64,000 nucleotides of DNA, taken from assembly GCA_010093685.1 (NCBI GenBank), contig MU006242.1, forward strand, positions 372,001 through 436,000, in the 5' to 3' direction. Positions 29,563-40,001 of this stretch are shown here, piece after piece. Both the position numbers and the translations under genes were made by a program. The notes beneath the pieces were generated by a model. That model worked only from the letters and a program-made list of their open reading frames with translations, was not told the DNA's origin and did no database searches. This stretch comes from Ophiobolus disseminans (taxonomy: Eukaryota; Ascomycota; Dothideomycetes; Pleosporales; Phaeosphaeriaceae). The number at the start of each line of letters is the position of its first letter. Within the stretch, counting starts at the first letter, position 1.

Positions 29563-31747
29563 ATGTCTAAACGTACACCAGCCTCACAGGACCTGCCAAT
29601 CGATTCTTTAGCACAAGCAAGGAGTTTTGCAGACATGGCGCGCCGCGTTGGTATAGACATCACAGACGGGGAGAACGAATCCCTGGTCCAAACCTCTGCC
29701 TCGGCGGCCGGCATGATCAAGCTTCAACCGCATCGCGCAAGGGAACACAAAGCATGGCAACCAGCGCGGAACAACGACCTGGGGAAGCCGCCTGTCAGCG
29801 GCCGTGGCGGCGGCAAGATCGGCTCAGCGGCTGATGCCATACCTTGCTTCCAGCCACATAGCAGCATTACCACTCCATCACACCTTGCGCCTACTCAACA
29901 ACATCCAGTGCAGGGCTATGACGCCGGCTGGAGTGTGGCCTCGTCTACGCTTGGGCAGCGAGCCAACTATGAAAATCCATCTGAGGGTTCTGATGACAAT
30001 AAGAATGGCGTTGCGACAGTCGAACCTGCTATCGGTGGTTGGTACACTGAGCTCTTTGGAAAGCTCCCTGACCCAATCCACCTCCATGAGCATCTGGGAG
30101 AATTCGATGGGCAGGTTCAGTTTATCGGTCACCCTAACCGAGATGTAAGTAACTTTCATTCACAAACTGCATGTGAGACACACACTGACTTCACATTTCC
30201 TCGTCAGATATCGGCTCACCAATGGTCGTTGGCCTCTTTTCAGTGGGAAACCATCGGACGATACACTCAAGTCCGTGGTAGAATTGAGGGCCCACTCGCC
30301 TCCGACCAACCAAAGAAGTACGCCAACTCTCACAGTGCGCTGGGACACTTCAAAGTTGTGGCTGAGAACCGTGAGAGGTTTGTTGTGGACAATGGTCGCC
30401 CATGTCAGACGGCAGTCGCTATAACTCTACCCACCCTTCCGGAAGTGGTCCGCAACACAAAACCGGCCAGTATCCTAGAGCCCTCCACCGGAGGCATTTC
30501 TCCGGGTACGGGCGTGGAAACTAACCTCAGCGGATCATTTCAAATCCCATTAGTGCCGTTTGGCGCCAAAGTCAGGAGGGAACTGCTCAATGATCCGTTC
30601 CTGGCCGACACGAGGCCTTTTGAGGTCGTTGATCCTAGTCACTCCCTGTCTGAGAGTCAGATTGCAGTCATGAAAGGTTCTCTGGATCTTGAATACGAGT
30701 TTCCCATCAAACCGGCAGCCTTTTCGCGACCATCAGAAAACGCCGACGAAGACATTGCTACACGAGGACGATATATGCAACGGGAAGAGCTTACTACAAG
30801 TCAACATAGGACAAGTGCACCTGGATTGCGGCCTCATCTTACACTCCGAGACGTTAGTTTTGGGGAGGAGGCTTCGAGCAGGCGTGCGCCACAAGGTATT
30901 AGAAGTCTCGTATCTGTCTGCAAAAAACGACCCACTTATCCAGATCCTCCAGCACAGGACCATAATGATATTCCAAGATATGGAGCCTTCCAAGCTACGG
31001 CTCGATCTTTGTTCCCTACTAATGGGCTGACGGTCGCAAACCCCCATCGTGGCTCCTCTCGCCCGGACATAACAACTATGGGCTGTAGGAACCAACGCAG
31101 TCAAGAGGTGAATTTAGTAACAAATAACGAAGGGATCCGGAATGCGAAGGTTGCCAAGACAGCCATGCTTCGCTTTAGCGACCCCGATGGCATCCGGCAA
31201 GGCCAGGAGCATGAAATAGCGAACGGTCTAAGCCAACAAGCACCGACTTCACAGAAATTCAAAGGTCCTTGTACGTATTATCCGTATATTAATCGTATGT
31301 GCGACAAATACTGACATTTTACACGAACACCCAGTCTTCACAGGATCCAAGCCCACTGCCAACGACCCCACTGTTTCACTCTCAACTCACATCAGCGAGG
31401 AAGAGAAGCTGATCACTTGGTTCCACGACGGCCACCGTCCGGCACGCCAACGAGAGCACGCCATGACTCTCGTGTCAGCTGAGATAGCTGGAGGAAAGAG
31501 TCAATGGGGTAGTGCGATTAATGATTCCGTACGCGCCACGCATAAAAGCGACTTCAAGAACACCGCCCCATTCGTTCGCCTTTATGAAGGTCTTTCTGAG
31601 TATATGGAAGAATACCATAAAGGAGGTGGTGGATCTTACTTCAGCAGAGCATGGAGAGCGGCATCTTCTCAGATGCGCGACTTTGATGCAGATGGGAACA
31701 GTAGTTACTTCATAGATGCTACAGAAACCTCGTCGAGACACCGTTAG
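29563..31747 (+). CDS. Unrecognised 685-residue protein
   Basis: Three exons: 29563-30144, 30208-31270 and 31335-31747. Intron 1 is 63 nt and in frame, so the frame is open with or without splicing; the GTAAGT donor and CAG acceptor favour splicing. I chose the ATG before SKRTPASQDLPIDS; the upstream open frame lacks another ATG. Most of the protein is polar and disordered. The more ordered parts are WYTELFGKLPDPIHLHEHLG, QWSLASFQWETIGRYTQVRG and the C-terminal EEEKLITWFHDGHRPARQRE to FVRLYEGLSEYMEEYHKGGG (about 575-650). No membrane segment, signal peptide or catalytic motif was seen. No function is proposed. It may be a Dothideomycete-specific protein. Confidence 0.7.
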
Positions 31748-32380
31748 CCTACATAGAGAGGCACGGCGAGAATTTGCGCCATAGTTTTGTTGCCGCTGCC
31801 ATAAGTTTGTACTGCAAAGCTATCGGGACATTGTGCATGTGCCAGTATCGAGGGGAATGGTGACAAATGGCATCTTATTGACGATGGATGCGTGCGTCAG
31901 CTTTCCTGGCGTTCAGCAGGTCAACAACCTCTCAGAAGCGAGCGACCGGGTTTATATGATCGTTATCTCACTGTGGTTTACTCGAGATCATAGCAGCAAA
32001 TAGAAAATCTAGTGTTGAGGGCCATTTTCATCCAAATTCTACTCCAGCTGCAGGATGGGAGGATTGACTTGCCAGGCGTGACGTTGATGTAAAAACGCGT
32101 CAAATCGTGTTCACTCTTTCCATGTACGTCTAATACCTAGGTACTTAATCATGCGTTCTCTCAAAGCTTTTCTAAATCACAGTGAAATTAATAGAGAGAT
32201 CGTGAGTATACCCCGGCTGTATTGTTGCGCAATAGGTGTTTGTTGCAGCACGCTTACTCATCATGATGCGTCATCTTTTTCTAGGTATGTTTTGAACTTC
32301 ACTTCTACCAATTACCTACACCTCCACTAGAGCGATACATCGCTCACTACAACAGCAACATTGGATTCACAGTAAACGCA
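31748..32380. other. Intergenic, no gene seen
   Basis: About 0.63 kb between the unrecognised gene and the F-box gene. It is AT-rich near 32000-32300. No repeat or RNA gene was seen. Confidence 0.4.
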
Positions 32381-33986
32381 ATGATATATGCGAATTATCT
32401 GTGCGTAAAGTCATTCTACAATGTGCGTGCGCAATACGCGCTAACAATTCACATCCTCGTTTAGTCCTAATGAGCTGCTCCTGGCTGTTGTCACGTTCTT
32501 CGAACACTGGGAAACAAACGATAGGCAAGTTGCACTCGCAAGGTTCTGCGCCGTCAATAGGCAGTGGTATGATGTCGCAAGTACGTTTTGTTACATGTAG
32601 TTGTTTAGGAAATTGCTAACGTTGCATCTGTGGCAGTCCAACAACTCTACGATTCGCCACATCTGAGTGGAAAGGCATACGATCTCTTCGTCCGCACAAT
32701 ATGTCCTTCAGTCCTCGCGCACATCAAGCCCAGCTCATTATCTGGACTAGTTAGGGTCCTAGATTTGGGGCATATCATACATCATTCCACGAAAGCCACG
32801 ACAGCGCGTGAGCCATCCCTATGAGAGCTCGTACGTACAGCCTGCTAATATGTTGTTACTATCCAGGTTTGCTGGGCAGAACAAAGCCTTCCCTTCAAGT
32901 ATTTGTTGCCCCACAAGCTAGTTTTGCAATCAATTGCTGGGCAAGTCTTAGCAAATGCACAAGACTGCGGGTGCTTGATTTAAGCCTTGTATCTGAGTGT
33001 ATCAGCTTCCAGAGCCTGAACCAGACATTGCGACAGCTGGTTTTTCTCCGAGAGCTTTATTTGCCACGTTGCTCCGCGAGTCACGACGAAAAAGCTCTAT
33101 CGACGCACCTCCGTTGGCCACCGTTACTAGAGCATGTTTCCTTGTCCGGTTCCATCTCAGAGGGTCAATTTTTGTGGGATATGTTACGGCAGCCTGATAC
33201 CTTTCCACCTACTCTGTAAGTGTTGATGCACGGAGATTGTAGAATTGTTGCTGAAGACTTCGGCAGCTACTCGCTCTCCATCCTCCACAGTCCAAGGCTT
33301 GGCCATCGTAATATCAAGTCGCTGCTAAGCAATCTTGCAGACTCGTGTATGTATCGTCCCCTCGTCAAAAAGTCCAACGCAAGGCTAATCTCAACTCTGA
33401 ACTGTTAGTGACCGTCGTCGAGCTGAGAGATCTCCCAGCCATCAAGCACGGGCGCTTCAGTACGTTATGCTCACGAAGCAACTGCACGTGAGATATACAC
33501 TGACTTCGCCAATGTCCGTTAGACAACGTTCTGAATTGGCTCCCAAACTTGACCAGTCTGAGTATTGCTATTGATTATATCGACACGGAATTTGGCAATA
33601 TGCCCTTGGATTTCTCTTCCTCTCGATGGCGAGAGGCCAAGCCGTTACAGAAGCTCACCCTTGTCAGCTCAGGACAAACAAGTATTGATCCATCGCGAAG
33701 CTTTACCGCCGTGGACCTGTACGCGTTGATCGACGAGCGCTTCTTAAGCCGTCTTCGATATTTGTACATAGCTCAGAGTACTGGATGGTGTGAAAAGGAA
33801 GAAGCGGAGATAGGTGCTCTGGATCTGCTACTGGACGAACTTGACAAGGAGAATTGGACAGAGAGACGGTGGCATTACGAGTACGTGGCCATTGCCCCAA
33901 CAAACGCGTCATATGAGGAATGGGTCAACACAACGAGCAAGGGAAGGGAAATGCGGCCCCGTTTGAAGATCTTGAGAAATCGATAG
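32381..33986 (+). CDS. F-box/leucine-rich-repeat-like protein
   Basis: Seven exons: 32381-32400 (20 nt), 32465-32580, 32637-32807, 32867-33215, 33267-33346, 33409-33459 and 33523-33986; 416 residues. The first two exons join to give NYLPNELLLAVVTFFE, an F-box start, continued by RFCAVNRQWYDVAIQQLYDS. The rest has leucine-rich repeat-like strands (LVRVLDLGHII; LRVLDLSLVSE; LVFLRELYLPRC; LLEHVSLSG; VVELRDLPAIKHGRF; WLPNLTSLSIAIDY). F-box proteins link targets to SCF ubiquitin ligases; the target here is unknown. The exon structure keeps the frame at all six junctions. The 20-nt first exon is unusual but has a GTGCGT donor and a TTTAG acceptor. Confidence 0.72.
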
Positions 33987-34278
33987 TTACGTGAAAGGTA
34001 CAGTCGATTGTCATTGCATTCAAAGGAAGAGCCTGTAGTGTCATGCCTTGTCCAACAAGTTCTCCGTCTCCATCCACCCTTAGCAAGTCCTCAGAACCTT
34101 CGCAGCATCATCTGCATTTAGGTTGTTATTTCCAAATTCACCAAGAAAACAGACCTTGTGAGGCAGCGTGCACTGTCTCGATCACACTTGGGAACGTCCA
34201 GTCATGATCCGTAGTTTAATCTCATCGATTACCGAGTGATGCTCAGCAAGCCAATCCCACCCGGCGTTTTGCACATGT

Positions 34279-36145
34279 TTAAGTGCTGCCGTTCGCTTTC
34301 TGCCCCGATATGATACCCCGTACACCCCCTTTGCCGCCCACTTCACGGTAAATTGCGTTCACACTGAGGTCAGCGCCGATGTTGATCTGGACTTCTACCT
34401 TCCCACCTTTCTTGATGCCTCGGATAGCGGCTTCACTGAGCGTGTTACCGACCTTCCAAGTCTTCTCTCTTAGTTCATCCTCCTCCTCGCTTTCGTCCTC
34501 TTCGCTGTCGGAGTCGTCTTCTGTCCGGTCGTCTTGTTTCTTGGGCCTGGCCTCGGGCTTTGTAATTTTGATATGCCGTGAGCCCTCGGCAAGCTTGACG
34601 AGAACGTCGCCGCCTTCCCGTGGCGTTGTGATGGTAGCTGTTCGTCGAACGGGTAGCGACGTTTCCGCATCCACTATAGGATGAAACACGCCCGAAGACT
34701 CGTCTCCAGAGATACAGAGTACACCTACGGCGTTGGAAAGATGTGGGGTAACTGTAACCACAGGATGTGTACTCTGCTCGATGTCTTCAAGTTCGAATTC
34801 TTGGATGAGGCTTGCCTGGATAGCAGCGCCCCTGACAGGAAGCTCTGAAGGGTTTATGGCCGTCGGCGAGGTGGACGGAGCCAGAATCGTCGTAGTATCA
34901 GGAAAACCAGAGCGGACGGCAGCGGCAACCTTTGGCGTGTGGGAGTTGCCACCAGCAAGTATGATCTCTGATATGTCGAGAGGGTCAAGCTGGGCCTTTT
35001 CAACAGCGTGTGTCACGAGGCGGGTGAAGGCAGCAAAGAGCTTGTTGCCGAGAAGATCGTAGCGTGTGCGATTAATAGTGGCGGTAAAGTCTACACCACC
35101 AAGTAAGCTCTCGACGGAGAAGTTGGCCGTGGTGCCTATCGAGAGTGCCTTCTTTACTGCCTCGCACTCGAGCTTCAGCTTGGCCATGGCGCGGTCGTTC
35201 TCCCGGGGATCGCCGACCGACTTGTGTTTCTTGAGGAACTCTTTTGCGAAGTAGTCTATGAGGACCTGGTCGAGCTTGAAACCGCTGACATCGTAGTCGT
35301 GCATGGTGGCCAGGATGGTGTATATGCCACCGCGAGAGGCGACGACGGCAATATCGGAGCGGGTGCCACCGAGGTCAGCGACGACAACGACCTTGTCGGC
35401 TAGTTGAGCGCCAGGCCGGGCATCGTATGCCAGTATGGCGGCAGTCGGCTCGTGGATGAACTGCAACACCTCCAGACCCGCGCCCTGGGCCGCCGACTTC
35501 AATGCCTCTTTCTGGGCCTCGGAGAAGTTTGTAGGCACCGTGATGACGGCGGCATTGACATTCTTGCCCAAGTAGTCAGAGGCCGAGGTGCGTAACCGCG
35601 TGAGATGGCGCGTGGTGATGTCTCCGACGGGTATGGTGTTCTCCTTGTCCTCTTCGGTATCACGGATGCTGAAGGCGACGCCATCGCCTTGCTGTGTGGG
35701 GTGTGCCGACTGGTGGCATGGCGAAGGGTCGACTGATTTGAAGCTGGGCGGGTCAGAGGTGCATCTGGCGGAGGGCGGGACAGCTTACTCTTGGCCCAAG
35801 AAGTCGCGGAAGTAGGCGACGGTATTGCCTGCGTTGCGGACCAGCTGGCTCTTGGCCTGTCCACCGTGGAGCTCCTCGCCCTCGACGTAGGACAGGGCCG
35901 ACGGGATCTGGCGGTCTAGGGGGTGTCAGTCGCTGGGCGCGCAGGGCAGCTGGGGCACGAGGGGCATACCTCCGTCTTCGTTGGCGATGACCTCGGCTTT
36001 TCCCTCCTGGCGCAAGTCAGTGTCTCTCCCCGGGCAGCAGGGGGCCGGGGGCGCTTACTCCGGTGGTATAGGCGATGGAGCTGTAGGAATTGCCAAAGGA
36101 CAGCCCGATGGCAACCCGCTGCGCGGGGTCGGCTTGCGCACTCAT
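34279..36145 (-). CDS. SSZ1: Ribosome-associated Hsp70-like chaperone Ssz1
   Basis: Partner of zuotin in the ribosome-associated complex, which works with Ssb-type Hsp70 on nascent chains in the cytosol. Four exons on the minus strand: 36145-36059, 36006-35970, 35915-35789 and 35743-34279; 571 residues. The nucleotide-binding domain is present: IGLSFGNSYSSIAYT (phosphate 1), VITVPTNFSEAQKEALKSAA, EPTAAILAYD, VVVVADLGGTRSD (phosphate 2) and EIILAGGNSHTPKV (adenosine). Phosphate 1 has SFGNSYSS in place of the canonical DLGTTNS, as in Ssz1. The C-terminal substrate domain is short and holds an acidic run (EDDSDSEEDESEEEDEL) and GGKVEVQINIGADLSVNA. It is divergent from RRP40 with only 282 bp between starts. 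Confidence 0.92.
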
Positions 36146-36427
36146 GTCTGGCGGGGCAGGCGTCGTAGCAGGCGCTTTGGAGCGGGGAACAAGGCGCTGC
36201 CGTCGGTTGGGCAGTGTCGTGGAGGGGAGGGGAGCGACGGTGGTTGTGCGCAGCAGTGCTCGTGCAAGATGGCGCTTTGGTCGCGTCTAAGAAATTTCAA
36301 GTTCGCGAAAAAGTTGGGACATGGGTGCACGGGCCAGTCATACGCACTACTTCGGAGGTACTTATCATCGTCTACTGTGGGAACACTTCGCGCATCGCAC
36401 TGCCGTCCGCGCCTGCCCTCTCTCGCC

Positions 36428-37209
36428 ATGGCCGCCACGTCCACCACGCTCGTCCTCCCCGGCGACGAGATCGCACCGGGCGCACTACCAACGGGCACCG
36501 GCAAGAGAAAGACGCTGAAGCTGGGCCCCGGACTGCGACACATTCCGCCCAACACCATCGTGAGCACCGTCGCCGGCGCTCTGGTCACCAACAGCAAGAA
36601 GAACGCTGCGTCCGTCGAGTACAACAGCGGCCGGGTACCTCACCTCTCTGCCATTGACCAATCACCAGAACGCTCATACTTCCCTAGTACCTACCCTATC
36701 CTGGAGACCTGGTCATAGCTACAGTGAACGGGTCCGCCGCCGAGAACTTCAACTGCCTGTTGACCCCAAACACGCCCCCCGCAGCCCTTCCCCACCTGGC
36801 CTTCGAAGGCGCCACCAAGAAAACCCGCCCGCAGCTACCGCCCGCCTCGTTGGTCTACTGTCGCGTCGTCAGTGCCGGGAAAGACTCGGCCCCGGAGCTT
36901 ACCTGCATGGATCCCGCAACGGGCAAGGGCGAGGGTCTCGGCTTGCTGAAAGGTGGCATGGTCTTCAAGATCAGCCTTGGCATGGCAAGGAGGCTCCTGA
37001 CCCCGAAGGGTGACCTGGTGCTGCTTGAGAGTCTAGGAGGGAAGGTGGGCTTCGAAGTCACAGTGGGCAGGAACGGGCTTGTCCATGTCGACGGAGGTGC
37101 GGTCAAGACGACACTCGCAATTGGGCAAGCAATCCAGACAGTTGACGACCGAGCTCTGGACGACGTTGCGCAGAAAAAGCTTGCTGCTGACGTTATGAAG
37201 AAGGTATGA
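36428..37209 (+). CDS. RRP40: Exosome RNA-binding subunit Rrp40 (EXOSC3)
   Basis: Cap subunit of the RNA exosome, with S1 and KH domains, acting in nucleus and cytosol. Two exons, 36428-36634 and 36688-37209 (intron GTACCT...CTAG); 242 residues. The N-terminal domain is VLPGDEIAPGALPTG...LGPGLRHIPP; the S1-like region is YNSGRYLPYPGDLVIATVNG (split by the intron). A middle region (LPPASLVYCRVVSAGKDSAP, ELTCMDPATGKGEGLGLLKG) is typical of Rrp40. The KH part has KISLGMARRLLTPKG and VTVGRNGLVHVDGGAVKTTL. The length is usual for the family. The 5' leader is shared as a short promoter with SSZ1. Confidence 0.9.
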
Positions 37210-37684
37210 AGCTGGACAAGAAACTGACAGCCACCCTTACCCCAATGCCATCCAATCGTGCTCAGCCGCGCATAGGTCGCATAAGATCAGCGCCACCGTC
37301 TTGCCCATGATGCAATTCCCAGGAATAGCCCTAGAAATTTGTGGCACATCTTCGCCTCGGCTTACCCGGCATAATATGTGCTCACTACGTTTCGGCTGCT
37401 ACAGCACTGATAAGTAAGCGCAAGCACTCGAAGTACACAACACTGAGTTTGTTTGGTCAGTTTATCTAAGTAGCTTTGGCAGCGCGACAGCTAGTCACGT
37501 CCTACAACCAGAGAGGCCGACTGGCGACTACGTAGTTTGCAATTAGCAGTAGACTTAGACGTCTACTTAGCCTCTTGACTTTTGCAATTCTGCCATAAAG
37601 CAATTGACCTATTCCGGCACTCCACGTCGTCTTCTGAGCCATTAAGTGCCTTACTTCCTTGCCTAAGCTGATTATATTTCCCTC
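37210..37684. other. Convergent intergenic region, no gene seen
   Basis: About 0.47 kb between convergent RRP40 and aspartyl-tRNA synthetase. It should hold both 3' UTRs. Nothing else is recognised. Confidence 0.4.
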
Positions 37685-39585
37685 CTATGGCACGACCCTC
37701 TGCGGATCTCTTGGGAACAGACTGCACATGCGGATGTTGGGGAGGCCCAACCAGAACTGCACAATCCTCTCCAGCCCAAAGCCTCCTCCAGCATGTGGTG
37801 GACATCCAAACCGGAAACAATCGACGTAGTCCTTGGTGCCTGCGGACTCTGGGTCGACCGGCGGGTCATGCTTTCGCATCTGCGACGCTAGCAGCGTCGA
37901 GTCGTGGATTCGCTGGGCGCCCGACAGAATCTCCTGACCGCGCATGAACATATCATATGAGTTTGAGAGGAGAGGGTCGGCCGGAGAGGGCATCGTGTAG
38001 GCTGGACGGATGGCAAGTGGGAACTGATCGAGTGTGTAAAAGTCAGAGTTGTACTTCTTCAAGACCAATCGGCCGAGCATCTTTTCTTGGGGAGTTCTAC
38101 ACCGTCATTAGTAACACAGGCAAACTCAGAGAGGAGAGGGAGCGCACGTCAAGTCATCATAGTCACCCACTTCTTCTCCAGCTTCCCGCAGCATGGCAAT
38201 TCCTTCTTTGAAGGGTATCCGTGGGACATTGCCAGATTCGGGAAGCTTGAAGTCATCGATGTGGTAGACACCTCTCACTAGTTCGGTCTCCTTCCTGTAC
38301 CGCGCGTTGAGCTCTTTGAAGATGAACAACATGAGGTCTTCCAACACGCCCATGACTTCGTGGTAGTTCTCTTGGAACTCCATCTCCAGGTCGAGCCCTG
38401 TGAATTCCGTTAGATGGCGCGCCGTGTTTGAATTCTCAGCACGAAAGACGGGTCCAATCTCCATAACCTTCTGGAAGCGCGAGGCGATGAGCATTTGCTT
38501 GTAGAACTGTGGCGACTGGGCAAGATATGCCGGCCGGTCGAAATACTTGAGCTCAAACACGTTGGCTCCTCCCTCTGACGCCGCGCCTAAGATCTTCGGA
38601 GTTTGTACCAGGATAAAGCCTCTCTTGGAGAGAAACTCTTGGAACAGTGCGCAGACACCACTCTTGATGACGAATATAGACTGGTTGATCTTGGCTCGAA
38701 GGTCGATGGTTCGGTTGTTTAGTCTAGTGTTGAGACTCACAAGCGGGCGCTCGGCGCCTTCTTCTTGCTTCTGGTCGTCTTCTGCTGCTGCATCACTAGG
38801 CAGAGGTCGCTCTGCGTCTTCGACTTGCAGCGGCAGCGGAACGTCAGCCTTGACTTCGATGAACAACTCCTTGATGTGAATCTCGAAGTCCTTGATGGTG
38901 GCACTCTTGATAGGCTCCTGTACGCGTTTGACCAGGCCAGTGACCACAAGCGTACTCTCGGTGCTGATGCTACCGCAGTACTTGACCATCTGCTTGCTCA
39001 GTTTCTCGCTGGCAGCTACAACGGCTTGCACTGTGCTGAGACCCTGGCGCAGGTTGAGGAACGCCAGTTTCGCCGATTGTACACGTGCATTCTCCACCCA
39101 GCATCGAAACGTGATTTCCTTGTCCTCGTTCTCGGACACATCGGCTAGGCTTGCGCGTGCCTTGCCCGTGGGCTTGAAGTCGGTCGACCCACATAGCGGG
39201 AGCTCTCCTATAAGGTAAAGAAGTGAGCGAACAATTTCGTGGTAGGAACAAATAGCCAAAGGAAACACACGGCGTCTTCAACGTACCTGCGACAAGTTAG
39301 CAATTTGAAAACAAGCAATTATGCTGGGCAGACTTGCCATAGGCATTGGCAGAGACATCAGCAGCGTCGGCAGCATCTTTCTTTGACCGTTCGGCGAGTT
39401 CACGGGCTTTAGCTGCTGCCTTCTTCTCGGCCTGCGCGTTTGTTAGCAGCAATCTGGGGTACAGGCAAGACAACTGGTTGTGCCTTCTCCTTGTCCTTCT
39501 GCGCTTTCTTGAGCGCGTTCTTGGACGGCTGTTCTGGTTGCGGAGGTTCGGCTGGAGCCGAAGCTGCAGGTGCTGTGTCGCTCAT
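37685..39585 (-). CDS. DPS1: Aspartyl-tRNA synthetase, cytosolic
   Basis: Charges tRNA-Asp. Four exons on the minus strand: 39585-39475, 39431-39338, 39207-38148 and 38096-37685; 558 residues. The Lys/Ala-rich N-terminal extension (KNALKKAQKDKEK; EKKAAAKARELAERSKKD) is typical of eukaryotic cytosolic enzymes. The OB-fold anticodon domain follows (EITFRCWVENARVQSAKLAF). The catalytic domain has QTPKILGAASEGGANVFEL, motif 2 (GPVFRAENSNTARHLTEFTG) and motif 3 (GGFGLERIVQFWLGLPNIRM; FPRDPQR). Motifs are intact. Intron 2 gives a clean junction only as a GC-AG intron (TAT-G|GCAAGT...TATAG|GA-GAG), producing NAYGELPLCGSTDF. Intron 1 has a weak donor (GTTGTC). Confidence 0.92.
39208..39337 (-). other. 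Probable GC-AG intron in aspartyl-tRNA synthetase
   Basis: 130-nt intron with donor GCAAGT, the usual consensus for GC-AG introns, and acceptor TTATAG. None of the GT donors I tried here (for example GTCTGC) restores the frame into GELPLCGSTDFKP without an extra tiny exon. Confidence 0.6.
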
Positions 39586-40001
39586 CGTGAACGCGTCGAC
39601 AGGGTGTATATTGTGTCGTGGTGGGGTGGCTGGACAGATCGAATTTCCATGTCATGGTGGGGCGCGTTTGTATGAATCAGAACCCCACTTCGGAGCACTA
39701 GCGTCGTAGTCACGGTAAACAGTGCCCTAGTGGGTAGGCACAAGACAAGCCAGAGCCAGAGTTGTTGACATCAAGGTCATCATTTGCAATGTATAAGGAA
39801 CGCCCCGAATGCTCGTCTATAAACCAAAGTATTGGCTTCAAACACAATGCAAAGTTGTCCTGTCATGCCTGCCACTCCATGCCTGTGCGACCAAATCTAA
39901 CATCTATTGTACACATTATGTAGTGGTAGTTCGTCTGCCGCAAACGCCATAAACCCCTTGGAGTGATAATCAGAAAGCCCCCTGTCCAGCCTCAAGATCA
40001 T
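39586..40001. other. Intergenic, no gene seen
   Basis: About 0.4 kb between the aspartyl-tRNA synthetase start and the KOG1 stop, both on the minus strand. It should hold a promoter and a terminator. Nothing else is recognised. Confidence 0.4.

Noticed and set aside
24573..34000. Secondary-metabolite gene cluster
   Set aside because: The HAD hydrolase, lactonase-like protein, unknown protein and F-box gene include no core synthase, transporter or pathway regulator.
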